Assembly: GCA_964522665.1 (NCBI GenBank)
Contig: CAZFVY010000192.1
Location: forward strand, 1-5,216
Length of the DNA stretch: 5,216 bases
Source: CAZFVY01 sp964522665
GTDB taxonomy: Bacteria > Verrucomicrobiota > Verrucomicrobiia > Limisphaerales > CAZFVY01
Direction: 5' to 3'
In this document: positions 1 to 5,216 of the stretch, piece after piece
How the letters are laid out: every line of letters starts with the position of its first letter
Position numbering within the stretch: position 1 is the stretch's first letter
The notes under the pieces: generated by a model
Database searches by the model: none
Told to the model about the DNA's origin: nothing
Seen by the model: the letters and a program-made list of their open reading frames with translations, nothing else
Position numbers and translations under genes: made by a program

Positions 1-1126
1 GCTCGAGCAAGTAGGCGTACTGGCCGATGTGCCAGGCGTTGATGCGCTTGTATTGCTCCAATTGGGTTTCCTTGTTCTCGTGGTGCGAGATTTGGTGGTG
101 GCCGCCGTTGACGCCCTCCAAAAAGGAAAAATTCTTGCCGCTGACCGCGTTGCCAAACATAAACGTGCTGACCCGCGTCGAATCGGTCCAAAACCCGAGC
201 AGCATAATATCGAGCATCAGGCGGACGTGATCGGTGTGGTCGATCTTTCGCTCGCTCACGCGGGCCGGATCGGCGTACCAATCCTTGATTCGCTGCCCAA
301 GCTTTTCGATTTCCTGCCGCGCCCGCGGGTCCATCTGAATCGCCTCGGAGTGGCGTCTGGCGTCGAACTCGATCCGCCGCTCGACCGCGCGGACCGATTC
401 GAAATACTCGTCGAGCTTTTGCTGATCCGCCTTGCCGACCTTTGACCGCAGGCGCTGGGCGTCACCCGAGACCAGATCAAGCACGCTTTGATCGCTCGCG
501 GCCGAGGCTCGGCGTTGAGCGGTGTTCGAGCGGAATAGCCGGTCGAAAGCAAATTGCGGATTGATCTCTTTCGCGACCGGCGTGACCGGGTTGCTCCAGG
601 AAATGTGCGAACCGTAAAGGCGCGTGAAGCCGACGTTGGTATCCACGCCGGTCGTCACCGGTTCGATGCCCAACTCAAGCGACGGCAGCGGCGTGAGATT
701 GCCGATCCGTTGCGCGGCCAGTTGGTCCATCGAAATATTGCCGCTGCGAATGTCGCTTCCGGTCGTGCGGGTGATCGTGGTGCCGGTGAGGAACCCGCCG
801 GTTTTGACGTAATGCCCGTCGCCGGTGTCGGTCGCGGCGTTCCATAAATTGGTCAGGACGAGGATGTCGTCTTTCACCTTCGCCAGCGGAGCCAGCGCGG
901 GCGAAAGTTCGAAATCGCGCCCGACGCCCTTCGGCGTCCAGGTGTTGGGATTCACGCCGTTCGGCATGTAGAGCACGGCGAGGCGCACGGGCGGGGCGGT
1001 GGGCGATTGGGTGGCGCCGGTGACGGCCCGCGCCGCCAACGGTCCCATGGCTTCGAGCCACGGCAGGCCCATCATGACCCCCATGCCTTTGAGCACGGCG
1101 CGCCGAGAGATTGGTTTGGTCGTCAT
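1..1126 (-). CDS. DUF1552 (HXXSHH) family exported protein, C-terminus beyond the window
   Basis: The frame is open from an ATG at 1126-1124 to the window edge, giving 375 codons with no stop. Family members I know are roughly 430-460 residues, so the C-terminal part is missing. The N-terminus carries a twin-arginine leader: S7-R8-R9-A-V-L-K13 followed by a hydrophobic stretch to about residue 33. This suggests Tat export as a folded protein. Family-like segments follow: LAVLYMPNGVNP (49-60), GDGHYVKTGGFLTG (102-115), SMDQLAAQRIG (132-142), and a charged, probably helical segment around 225-255 (KLDEYFESVRAVERRIE). The defining H-x-x-S-H-H motif is at 344-349 (HQISHH), preceded by another His at 343. 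The histidines could bind metal, but this is inference and no reaction is established. The start overlaps the stop of the cytochrome gene as ATGA, with no clear Shine-Dalgarno, so translational coupling is likely. The family call is firm; the function is unknown. Confidence 0.93.
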   Translation of the reverse strand, partial: MTTKPISRRAVLKGMGVMMGLPWLEAMGPLAARAVTGATQSPTAPPVRLAVLYMPNGVNPNTWTPKGVGRDFELSPALAPLAKVKDDILVLTNLWNAATDTGDGHYVKTGGFLTGTTITRTTGSDIRSGNISMDQLAAQRIGNLTPLPSLELGIEPVTTGVDTNVGFTRLYGSHISWSNPVTPVAKEINPQFAFDRLFRSNTAQRRASAASDQSVLDLVSGDAQRLRSKVGKADQQKLDEYFESVRAVERRIEFDARRHSEAIQMDPRARQEIEKLGQRIKDWYADPARVSERKIDHTDHVRLMLDIMLLGFWTDSTRVSTFMFGNAVSGKNFSFLEGVNGGHHQISHHENKETQLEQYKRINAWHIGQYAYLLE

Positions 1127-3039
1127 TTTTCAGCCATTTTGATCGGTTGATTCCGCCGGTAATGGAACGGGTAGCTTTGCACGATCCCAGTGATCAGCGT
1201 CACGCTGCGGTAGTCGTCCTTAGCGACCGCCTGGGCGATCTCGCGGACGACCGGAATATCATAGTATTCCAAGCCGCGGCCCAGCGCGTAAGAAAGCATC
1301 TTTTCCGTCAGATTGCGAATGAATTCCGGCTTGCGCGCGAGCAGGATTTGCTTCAACTCGACCGGTCCGTTGAATTTCTCGCCGGTCACCATCTGGCCCG
1401 AGGCATCGACCGCCTGATCGCCGATGGTGGCGCGCCAGCGGCCGATCGCGTCGAAATTCTCCAGGCCAAACCCGAGCGGGTCCATCCGTTTGTGGCACGA
1501 GGCGCACTCCGGTTTCTCGCGGTGTTGTTCCAATTGCTGGCGAAACGTCAGGCCCTCTTTCGGGTGGTCATCGGTCGGCAGGCTCTTGACCAAGGGCGGC
1601 GGTGGTGGCGGCGGAGTACCGAGAATCTCCTCGAGTACCCACTTGCCGCGCAGGACCGGGCTGGTGCGCAACGGATACGAGGTCAGCGTCAACACGCCGC
1701 CCATCCCGAGCACGCCGCCGCGCCGGTGATTGCGCAGCTTGACGCGCTGGAACTCAGCGCCCTTGACTCCGTCGAGGCCATAAAGCTTGGCCAGTTCCTC
1801 GTTCACGTAAGTGTAATCCGCATCGAGCAGGTTCAGCAGGCTCCCGTTCTCGCGCAGAATCGACTGCATGAAGGCGACCGGCTCCTCGATCATCGCGTCG
1901 CGCAAAGCCGGCGAGAATTCCTTGAAACGATTCGGGTCCGGTTGCGCGCTGGTCCGCAATTCCCGCACGCGCAGCCATTGCGTCGTGAAATTCTCCGCGA
2001 ACGCCCGCGCCTTCGGGTCCAGGAGCATCCGGCGAATCTGCCGCTCCATCTCGGGCGCTTCATGCAATTGATTCCGCTTGGCGAGTTGAAACAATTCCTC
2101 GTCCGGCATCGACGACCAGAGAAAATAGGAGAGCCGGCTGGCCAGTTCGAAATCGTTAATGCGATACGCCTCGGCGGTCGGCCGGTCCGTCTCGATGCGA
2201 AAGAGAAAATCGGGCGAAACCAGGATCGCCTTCAACGCCAGTTTCACCGCTGCTTCGTGCTTCGCCCCCCGTTTGACGCCTCCGTCGTAAAGACTCATCA
2301 GGCGGGCGACTTCCTCCTTCTCCGGCGGACGGCGGAACGCGCGCTCGGCGTAGTGGTCGATGATCTTCCGCGCCGTCGCCCGTGGCGACGACCAGAAGGT
2401 TGGTTGCGCAAAAAAAAGCCGCTCCGGCTTCGCCTCGGCTAGAACGTCATCGGCCGCTTCGAGCATTTTCTCCATCAGGATCGGCGGGATGAAAAGCGAG
2501 CTGGCGTTGTTATCGAACCCCGCGCCTCCGCCGCCGTCTGAGGGAAACTTGTCCGCCGGCTGCGACGTCACGCCGAAGAGATCACGCATGGTGTTGTTAT
2601 ACTCGAAACGGCTGAGGCGATGGATCAGCACGCGACCCGGGTCCTTCGGCACCTCACCGCGATCCAAGCGGTCGAGCTTGAGCGCCACCCAATCAGTGAG
2701 CCGATCGCGTTCAGCGGGAGTCGGCTGCGGCTTGCCGTCGGGCGGCATATCCCGGTCACGGAGTTTGGCAAGCACGGTCTGCCAGAGTTTGGGATCGCGC
2801 CAAACCGCCGTTTCATCCTTGAATTGTTGCAAGTTGACGCCGGCTTTCGGCTTCGTCGCGCCGTGGCATTTGAAACAATACTGCTCGATCAACGGCTGAA
2901 TCTCGTGCTCGAACGCCGGCTTCGCCTCCGTCGCCGCGACCGCCGCGGCCCCCGCGAGCCAGCAGGCGAACGCCAGCCACCACCGCCCGGCGTACCCGCC
3001 GTTCGTGGGTTCAATGCGTCTCGTCTTTCGCGTTTTCAT
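1123..3039 (-). CDS. Exported DUF1592/DUF1588-type protein with two c-type heme sites (PSD/PSCyt architecture)
   Basis: This is a 638-residue protein with a Sec-type leader (basic N-terminus, hydrophobic WWLAFACWLAGAAAVAA near 20-36, cleavage probably near 36-39). Two CxxCH heme-attachment motifs are visible, CFKCH at 55-59 and CASCH at 512-516, with MPP at 98-100 as a possible distal Met ligand for the first. The order of family domains is PSCyt1-like heme segment (about 40-125), PSD3/DUF1587 (about 135-200), PSD5/DUF1595 (about 215-285), PSD4/DUF1592 (about 293-422), PSCyt3/DUF1588 (about 430-535, with RTSPVLRGKWVLE and a seven-proline run at 476-482) and PSD2/DUF1585 (about 555-628). This looks like a complete, undamaged member. 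A periplasmic electron-transfer role is inferred; the substrate is unknown. I chose the ATG at 3039 because it directly precedes the signal peptide. The frame continues upstream to a TTG at 3132, but those 31 residues do not resemble a leader. It is the first gene of an operon with the DUF1552 gene. Confidence 0.94.
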   Translation of the reverse strand: MKTRKTRRIEPTNGGYAGRWWLAFACWLAGAAAVAATEAKPAFEHEIQPLIEQYCFKCHGATKPKAGVNLQQFKDETAVWRDPKLWQTVLAKLRDRDMPPDGKPQPTPAERDRLTDWVALKLDRLDRGEVPKDPGRVLIHRLSRFEYNNTMRDLFGVTSQPADKFPSDGGGGAGFDNNASSLFIPPILMEKMLEAADDVLAEAKPERLFFAQPTFWSSPRATARKIIDHYAERAFRRPPEKEEVARLMSLYDGGVKRGAKHEAAVKLALKAILVSPDFLFRIETDRPTAEAYRINDFELASRLSYFLWSSMPDEELFQLAKRNQLHEAPEMERQIRRMLLDPKARAFAENFTTQWLRVRELRTSAQPDPNRFKEFSPALRDAMIEEPVAFMQSILRENGSLLNLLDADYTYVNEELAKLYGLDGVKGAEFQRVKLRNHRRGGVLGMGGVLTLTSYPLRTSPVLRGKWVLEEILGTPPPPPPPLVKSLPTDDHPKEGLTFRQQLEQHREKPECASCHKRMDPLGFGLENFDAIGRWRATIGDQAVDASGQMVTGEKFNGPVELKQILLARKPEFIRNLTEKMLSYALGRGLEYYDIPVVREIAQAVAKDDYRSVTLITGIVQSYPFHYRRNQPIKMAEK

Positions 3040-3048
3040 GCGCCGCGT

Positions 3049-3064
3049 GGCAACACCGGTTGCC
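3049..3064 (-). promoter_or_regulatory. Hairpin in the 5' leader of the cytochrome-protein mRNA
   Basis: The sequence GGCAAC-ACCG-GTTGCC is a perfect 6-bp inverted repeat with a 4-base loop. On the minus-strand transcript it ends 9 bases before the ATG at 3039, where a ribosome binding site would lie. No purine-rich Shine-Dalgarno is visible between it and the ATG (ACGCGGCGC). It could affect ribosome access. A 6-bp stem in GC-rich DNA can also arise by chance, and there is no U-tract, so it is not a terminator. Confidence 0.35.
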
Positions 3065-3102
3065 CGTGTATTCAATCTGGCAGTGACGCCCGCCGAAACA
3101 AG

Positions 3103-3132
3103 ATTATTCACCTCACGAGTTATTAGCCGCAA
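3103..3132 (-). promoter_or_regulatory. Weak candidate sigma70-type promoter for the DUF1592/DUF1552 operon
   Basis: Read on the minus strand, TTGCGG (3132-3127) and AATAAT (3108-3103) are separated by 18 bp. The -10 matches the TATAAT consensus at 5 of 6 bases, but the -35 matches at only 3 of 6. It would give a leader of roughly 55-60 bases before the ATG at 3039. The TTG at 3132 would then lie upstream of the transcript start, which supports the ATG start. Promoter consensus in these phyla is poorly known, so this is tentative. Confidence 0.3.
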
Positions 3133-3136
3133 TAAC
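3119..3136. repeat. Inverted repeat in the divergent intergenic region, operator-like
   Basis: GTTATT-AGCCGC-AATAAC is a perfect 6-bp dyad with a 6-bp spacer. Allowing one mismatch, it extends by two more pairs on each side (3116-3139, CG...CG). The AT-rich arms stand out from the GC-rich surroundings. The right arm overlaps the candidate left-pointing -35 at 3127-3132, a position where a bound dimeric repressor could block that promoter. No regulator gene is in the window, so this is a structural observation with an inferred role. Confidence 0.4.
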
Positions 3137-3177
3137 GCGGAGTCGCCCGTCCCTCCCGGATCGTGACTCTTCCGCCA

Positions 3178-3207
3178 TAGACAATCTTTTGGCGATGGCG
3201 CTATACT
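3178..3207 (+). promoter_or_regulatory. Candidate sigma70-type promoter for the first pseudopilin gene
   Basis: TAGACA (3178-3183) and TATACT (3202-3207) are separated by 18 bp. Each hexamer matches the housekeeping consensus at 5 of 6 bases, the best match seen in the window. Transcription would begin near 3213-3215, about 14 bases before the ATG at 3228. It would exclude the in-frame upstream TTG (3189) and ATG (3195) as starts. A 6-bp inverted repeat (AGACAA at 3179-3184, TTGTCT at 3207-3212) brackets the promoter and may be coincidental. Confidence 0.5.
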
Positions 3208-3227
3208 TGTCTCAATTCAACGGAGTC

Positions 3228-4277
3228 ATGCCGACCTTGTCCGAAAGTGAGGCGCAACCCGGTCATCACCGGCGCGAGGGAGTGTCTCCGAATGGCGCGC
3301 CTCTCGCGTCGAAATCGAACGGACGTCACCGCCTGCCGGAAGTGGACGCGGCGCCCCGATTTCGGGCGGCTCGCGAGCGTAATGAAGGCCCGCTCAGTCA
3401 TAGCTCCGGTTTTAAGACCGTCCGCCTTGGTTTCACCTTGATTGAACTACTGGTCGTGATCGCCGTCATTGCGATTTTAGCGGCATTGCTGCTTCCCACG
3501 CTGTCACGCGCAAGGGCGGCGGCCGACAAGGCGGTTTGCCTGAACAATCTTCGGCAGCAGGGCGTGGGGCTTCGCCTGTATATCGACAACAACGGGGTCT
3601 ATCCTGGATGGTCGTACGGTCTCAATCCCGACGTTCCCACCGTATCCCTTCGTCCCGAGTGGGGTTGGTTGGCCGCGCTGAAGCAGGCCACCGGCGCTCA
3701 GATACCCGGCGGACTCACGAGCATCGATAGCGCTGGATTTCTCAAGAATCCGCTTCCTACCATATTAACCTGTCCGAGTTATTTAAAACTGAAGGGACTG
3801 GATCTTTTTCCTTACGGCTACAACTACGGCGGCGTCTCAACTTCGCTTTTGCCTTTTGGAGGCCCGCTGGGGGGCAAAGATCGCTATCAGTTGGGCCTGG
3901 CTGGCGAGACGCGTACCGACAACGATTGGCCGTCCCTCCCGACGGACCGGGTCCGATCAATGAACGATGGCGATGTAGTGAATCCGGCCCAGATGATCGC
4001 CATCGGCGATGCCATCGTGGGTCTTTCCGCATTTCCGCCCTTTATATCGGGCGCGGGCGATCTATCGTGGGGCATCGCTTCACCCAACGTCCTAAATGAC
4101 GCCGCGGGAGTTCCGCAAGCGCTCCGCCGGCGTCATAATTCAAAGTTTAATATCCTTTTCTGCGACGGCCACGTGTTCACGATGCAGCGTAACCAGTTGT
4201 TTGATTCGAAAAACCTCGAGGTCCGGCGACTGTGGAACAATGACCACGAACCACATCTTGAGTTTCCTTCGCGATAG
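3228..4277 (+). CDS. Pseudopilin-like protein with prepilin N-methylation signal and C-terminal H-X9-DG motif
   Basis: The 349-residue product has the type IV prepilin signature G68|F69-T-L-I-E73, then a hydrophobic helix to about residue 90. Both the -1 Gly and the +5 Glu are present, so a prepilin peptidase should cut after G68. Downstream are CLNNLRQ (104-110), an LTCPSY segment (180-185), NPAQMIAIGD (252-261), and H303-x9-D313-G314 (the prepilin-processing-associated H-X9-DG motif). It ends in an RRLWNNDHEPHLE tail. The architecture is that of DUF1559-like pseudopilins, which are numerous in Planctomycetes and Verrucomicrobia. It should sit in the inner membrane with a periplasmic C-domain; the role is unknown. 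The start is uncertain. ATG 3228 fits the promoter but gives an unusually long 68-residue leader, and its GGAG (3222-3225) lies only 2 bases away. GTG 3282 or GTG 3342 (leaders of 50 and 30 residues) are alternatives. The paralogue follows after 143 bp. Confidence 0.9.
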   Translation: MPTLSESEAQPGHHRREGVSPNGAPLASKSNGRHRLPEVDAAPRFRAARERNEGPLSHSSGFKTVRLGFTLIELLVVIAVIAILAALLLPTLSRARAAADKAVCLNNLRQQGVGLRLYIDNNGVYPGWSYGLNPDVPTVSLRPEWGWLAALKQATGAQIPGGLTSIDSAGFLKNPLPTILTCPSYLKLKGLDLFPYGYNYGGVSTSLLPFGGPLGGKDRYQLGLAGETRTDNDWPSLPTDRVRSMNDGDVVNPAQMIAIGDAIVGLSAFPPFISGAGDLSWGIASPNVLNDAAGVPQALRRRHNSKFNILFCDGHVFTMQRNQLFDSKNLEVRRLWNNDHEPHLEFPSR

Positions 4278-4411
4278 AGAGGTATGACCCGACATCCTTA
4301 CGGGAATCTGTCTCCCCGGTCCTGGGTTGGCCTCTGCATTTGCCGGCGATCGCAAAGATCTATGGCGCGACCGAGACGGACCGTATCTTCACCGTTACCA
4401 AACCTCCGCGC

Positions 4412-4418
4412 GGGAAAG
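4412..4418 (+). promoter_or_regulatory. Ribosome binding site fixing the start of the second pseudopilin gene
   Basis: GGGAAAG lies just before the ATG at 4421, with 5 bases between GGGA and the ATG. It favours this ATG over the in-frame TTG at 4340. A GTG sits directly before the ATG (4418-4420) and would add only one residue. The ATG gives a 20-residue leader, a normal length. Confidence 0.5.
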
Positions 4419-4420
4419 TG

Positions 4421-5194
4421 ATGAATCGCGAACCCGTCGAGCGCCCGTCTCCGAGGTTGCGACCCGCGCCTTGGCACGCCTTCACCTTGATCGAGCTCCT
4501 CGTGGTGATCGCGATCATTGCCATCCTGGCGGCGATGCTCTTGCCTGCTTTGGCCAAAGCCAAGGCGAGCGCGCAATCAGCCAAATGTAAGAATAATCTT
4601 CGCCAGATTGGGATTGCGATGGAGCTTTATGTCCAGGACTTCAAGTATTACCCCCGCATCGATGGGGAACAAGACGGCGATGATAACCCGCTGAACTGGG
4701 ACAATCGTCTTCTGCGCTACCTGGGAAACAATGCCGACGTTTTTGTCTGCCCGGCTGCCGGCGCCGCTGGACGTTGGACTAATGTCTTTAATTCGTGGAA
4801 CCCGAGCTATGCCTACAATACCGACGGGATCGGTCCTCGGGGTGATTCAACCCTCGGATTCAACAACGGCTTTTGGTTCTATCAACATGGTGAGACAATT
4901 GGTGTAGCCGATGGTCAGGTGGCGAATCCGTCCGACATGATAATGGTTGGTGATATCGATATCGTAGCGGGGTTTTGGACGGGTTCATGCCTAAATCCGC
5001 TCCACCGGGAGAATTTGCCCGGCACCCGCCACAACAACGGGGCCAATATCGTATTCGTTGACGGGCACGTGGAATTTGGCAGGCGAGCTTATTGGTTGAG
5101 CAAAACAGAGAGTCAGGTGCGGCGCTGGAATATCGACAACCTACCGCATCAGGAGCTTTGGCCCGCGCTCATATACCCGGCGATCGGCCGCTGA
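4421..5194 (+). CDS. Pseudopilin-like protein with prepilin N-methylation signal and C-terminal H-X9-DG motif
   Basis: The 257-residue product is a paralogue of the gene before it. The leader ends at A20|F21-T-L-I-E25, followed by the helix LLVVIAIIAILAAMLLPAL (26-44). Glu at +5 is kept, but the -1 residue is Ala instead of the usual Gly. This variant is common in these phyla, and Ala is the substitution prepilin peptidases tolerate best. Further shared blocks are CKNNLRQIG (56-64), VFVCPAA (107-113), NPSDMIMVGD (169-178), H204-x9-D214-G215, and a tail with VRRWNIDNLPHQE (233-245). Cys56, Cys110 and Cys190 may allow a periplasmic disulfide. The C-domain is shorter than in its neighbour. The function and the assembly system are not shown by the window. 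I see no clear promoter in the 143-bp gap, so it may be co-transcribed with the first gene. Confidence 0.93.
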   Translation: MNREPVERPSPRLRPAPWHAFTLIELLVVIAIIAILAAMLLPALAKAKASAQSAKCKNNLRQIGIAMELYVQDFKYYPRIDGEQDGDDNPLNWDNRLLRYLGNNADVFVCPAAGAAGRWTNVFNSWNPSYAYNTDGIGPRGDSTLGFNNGFWFYQHGETIGVADGQVANPSDMIMVGDIDIVAGFWTGSCLNPLHRENLPGTRHNNGANIVFVDGHVEFGRRAYWLSKTESQVRRWNIDNLPHQELWPALIYPAIGR

Positions 5195-5216
5195 GCGGAT
5201 GCCGCGGGAGATACTC

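Noticed and set aside
29..847. Plus-strand open frames at 29-445 and 554-847.
   Set aside because: They are antisense to the DUF1552 gene, which has clear family motifs throughout; the plus-strand products show none.
2410..2417. Run of eight A (eight T on the coding strand) inside the DUF1592 gene as a possible frameshift or slippage site.
   Set aside because: The reading frame is intact through it (R-L-F-F-A-Q) and family similarity continues on both sides, so there is no sign of a broken gene.
1111..2442. A 443-codon open frame on the plus strand.
   Set aside because: It lies wholly antisense to the DUF1592 gene, is Arg/Gln/Leu-rich with no recognisable motif, and is the kind of shadow frame expected in GC-rich coding DNA.
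3040..3132. N-terminal extension of the cytochrome protein from a TTG at 3132.
   Set aside because: The added 31 residues precede a normal signal peptide and have no leader-like character; the ATG at 3039 is the better start.
4278..4420. Terminator or promoter between the two pseudopilin genes.
   Set aside because: Only 4-bp stems (such as CCCG...CGGG near 4288-4303) without a T-tract, and a poor TTGCCG-N15-TATGGC pair, are visible; neither is convincing. The palindrome GCGATCGC at 4346-4353 is short and common in GC-rich genomes.
5195..5216. Possible start of a further gene after the second pseudopilin.
   Set aside because: Only 22 bases remain; a purine-rich CGGGAG is present but no start codon follows before the window ends.

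Overview
The window reads as a GC-rich chromosomal segment from a member of the Planctomycetes/Verrucomicrobia group, most likely a verrucomicrobium of the Pedosphaera/Limisphaerales kind. This is inferred from gene content alone. Exported c-type cytochrome proteins with the PSD/PSCyt (DUF1585/1587/1588/1592/1595) architecture, DUF1552 (HXXSHH) partners, and many stand-alone pseudopilin-like proteins ending in an H-X9-DG motif are hallmarks of these phyla.

Left half (1-3039, minus strand): a two-gene operon. The upstream gene (3039 to 1123) encodes a 638-residue, Sec-exported, two-heme-site protein of the DUF1592 family. Its stop codon overlaps the ATG of the next gene as ATGA. That gene (1126 down to the window edge) encodes a DUF1552/HXXSHH protein with a twin-arginine leader and is cut off at its C-terminus by the window end. 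The pair recurs in these phyla, but its biochemical role is unknown as far as I know.

Middle (3040-3227): a 188-bp divergent intergenic region. It holds a good sigma70-like promoter pointing right (TAGACA-N18-TATACT), a weaker candidate pointing left, an 18-bp inverted repeat overlapping the left-pointing -35, and a 6-bp-stem hairpin just upstream of the cytochrome start codon.

Right half (3228-5194, plus strand): two tandem paralogous genes for prepilin-type N-methylation proteins (349 and 257 residues). Both have a FTLIELLVV helix, a central NP..MI..GD motif, a C-terminal H-X9-DG motif and a shared RR.WN.D..PH.E tail. They are separated by 143 bp with no clear terminator. No pilus or secretion machinery lies in the window, so their assembly partners must be encoded elsewhere.

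Both halves encode proteins destined for the cell envelope, but nothing in the sequence shows that they act together. I found no RNA genes, mobile elements, CRISPR arrays or attachment sites. I did not find a convincing new multi-gene system. The most open biological question is the function of the DUF1592/DUF1552 pair.
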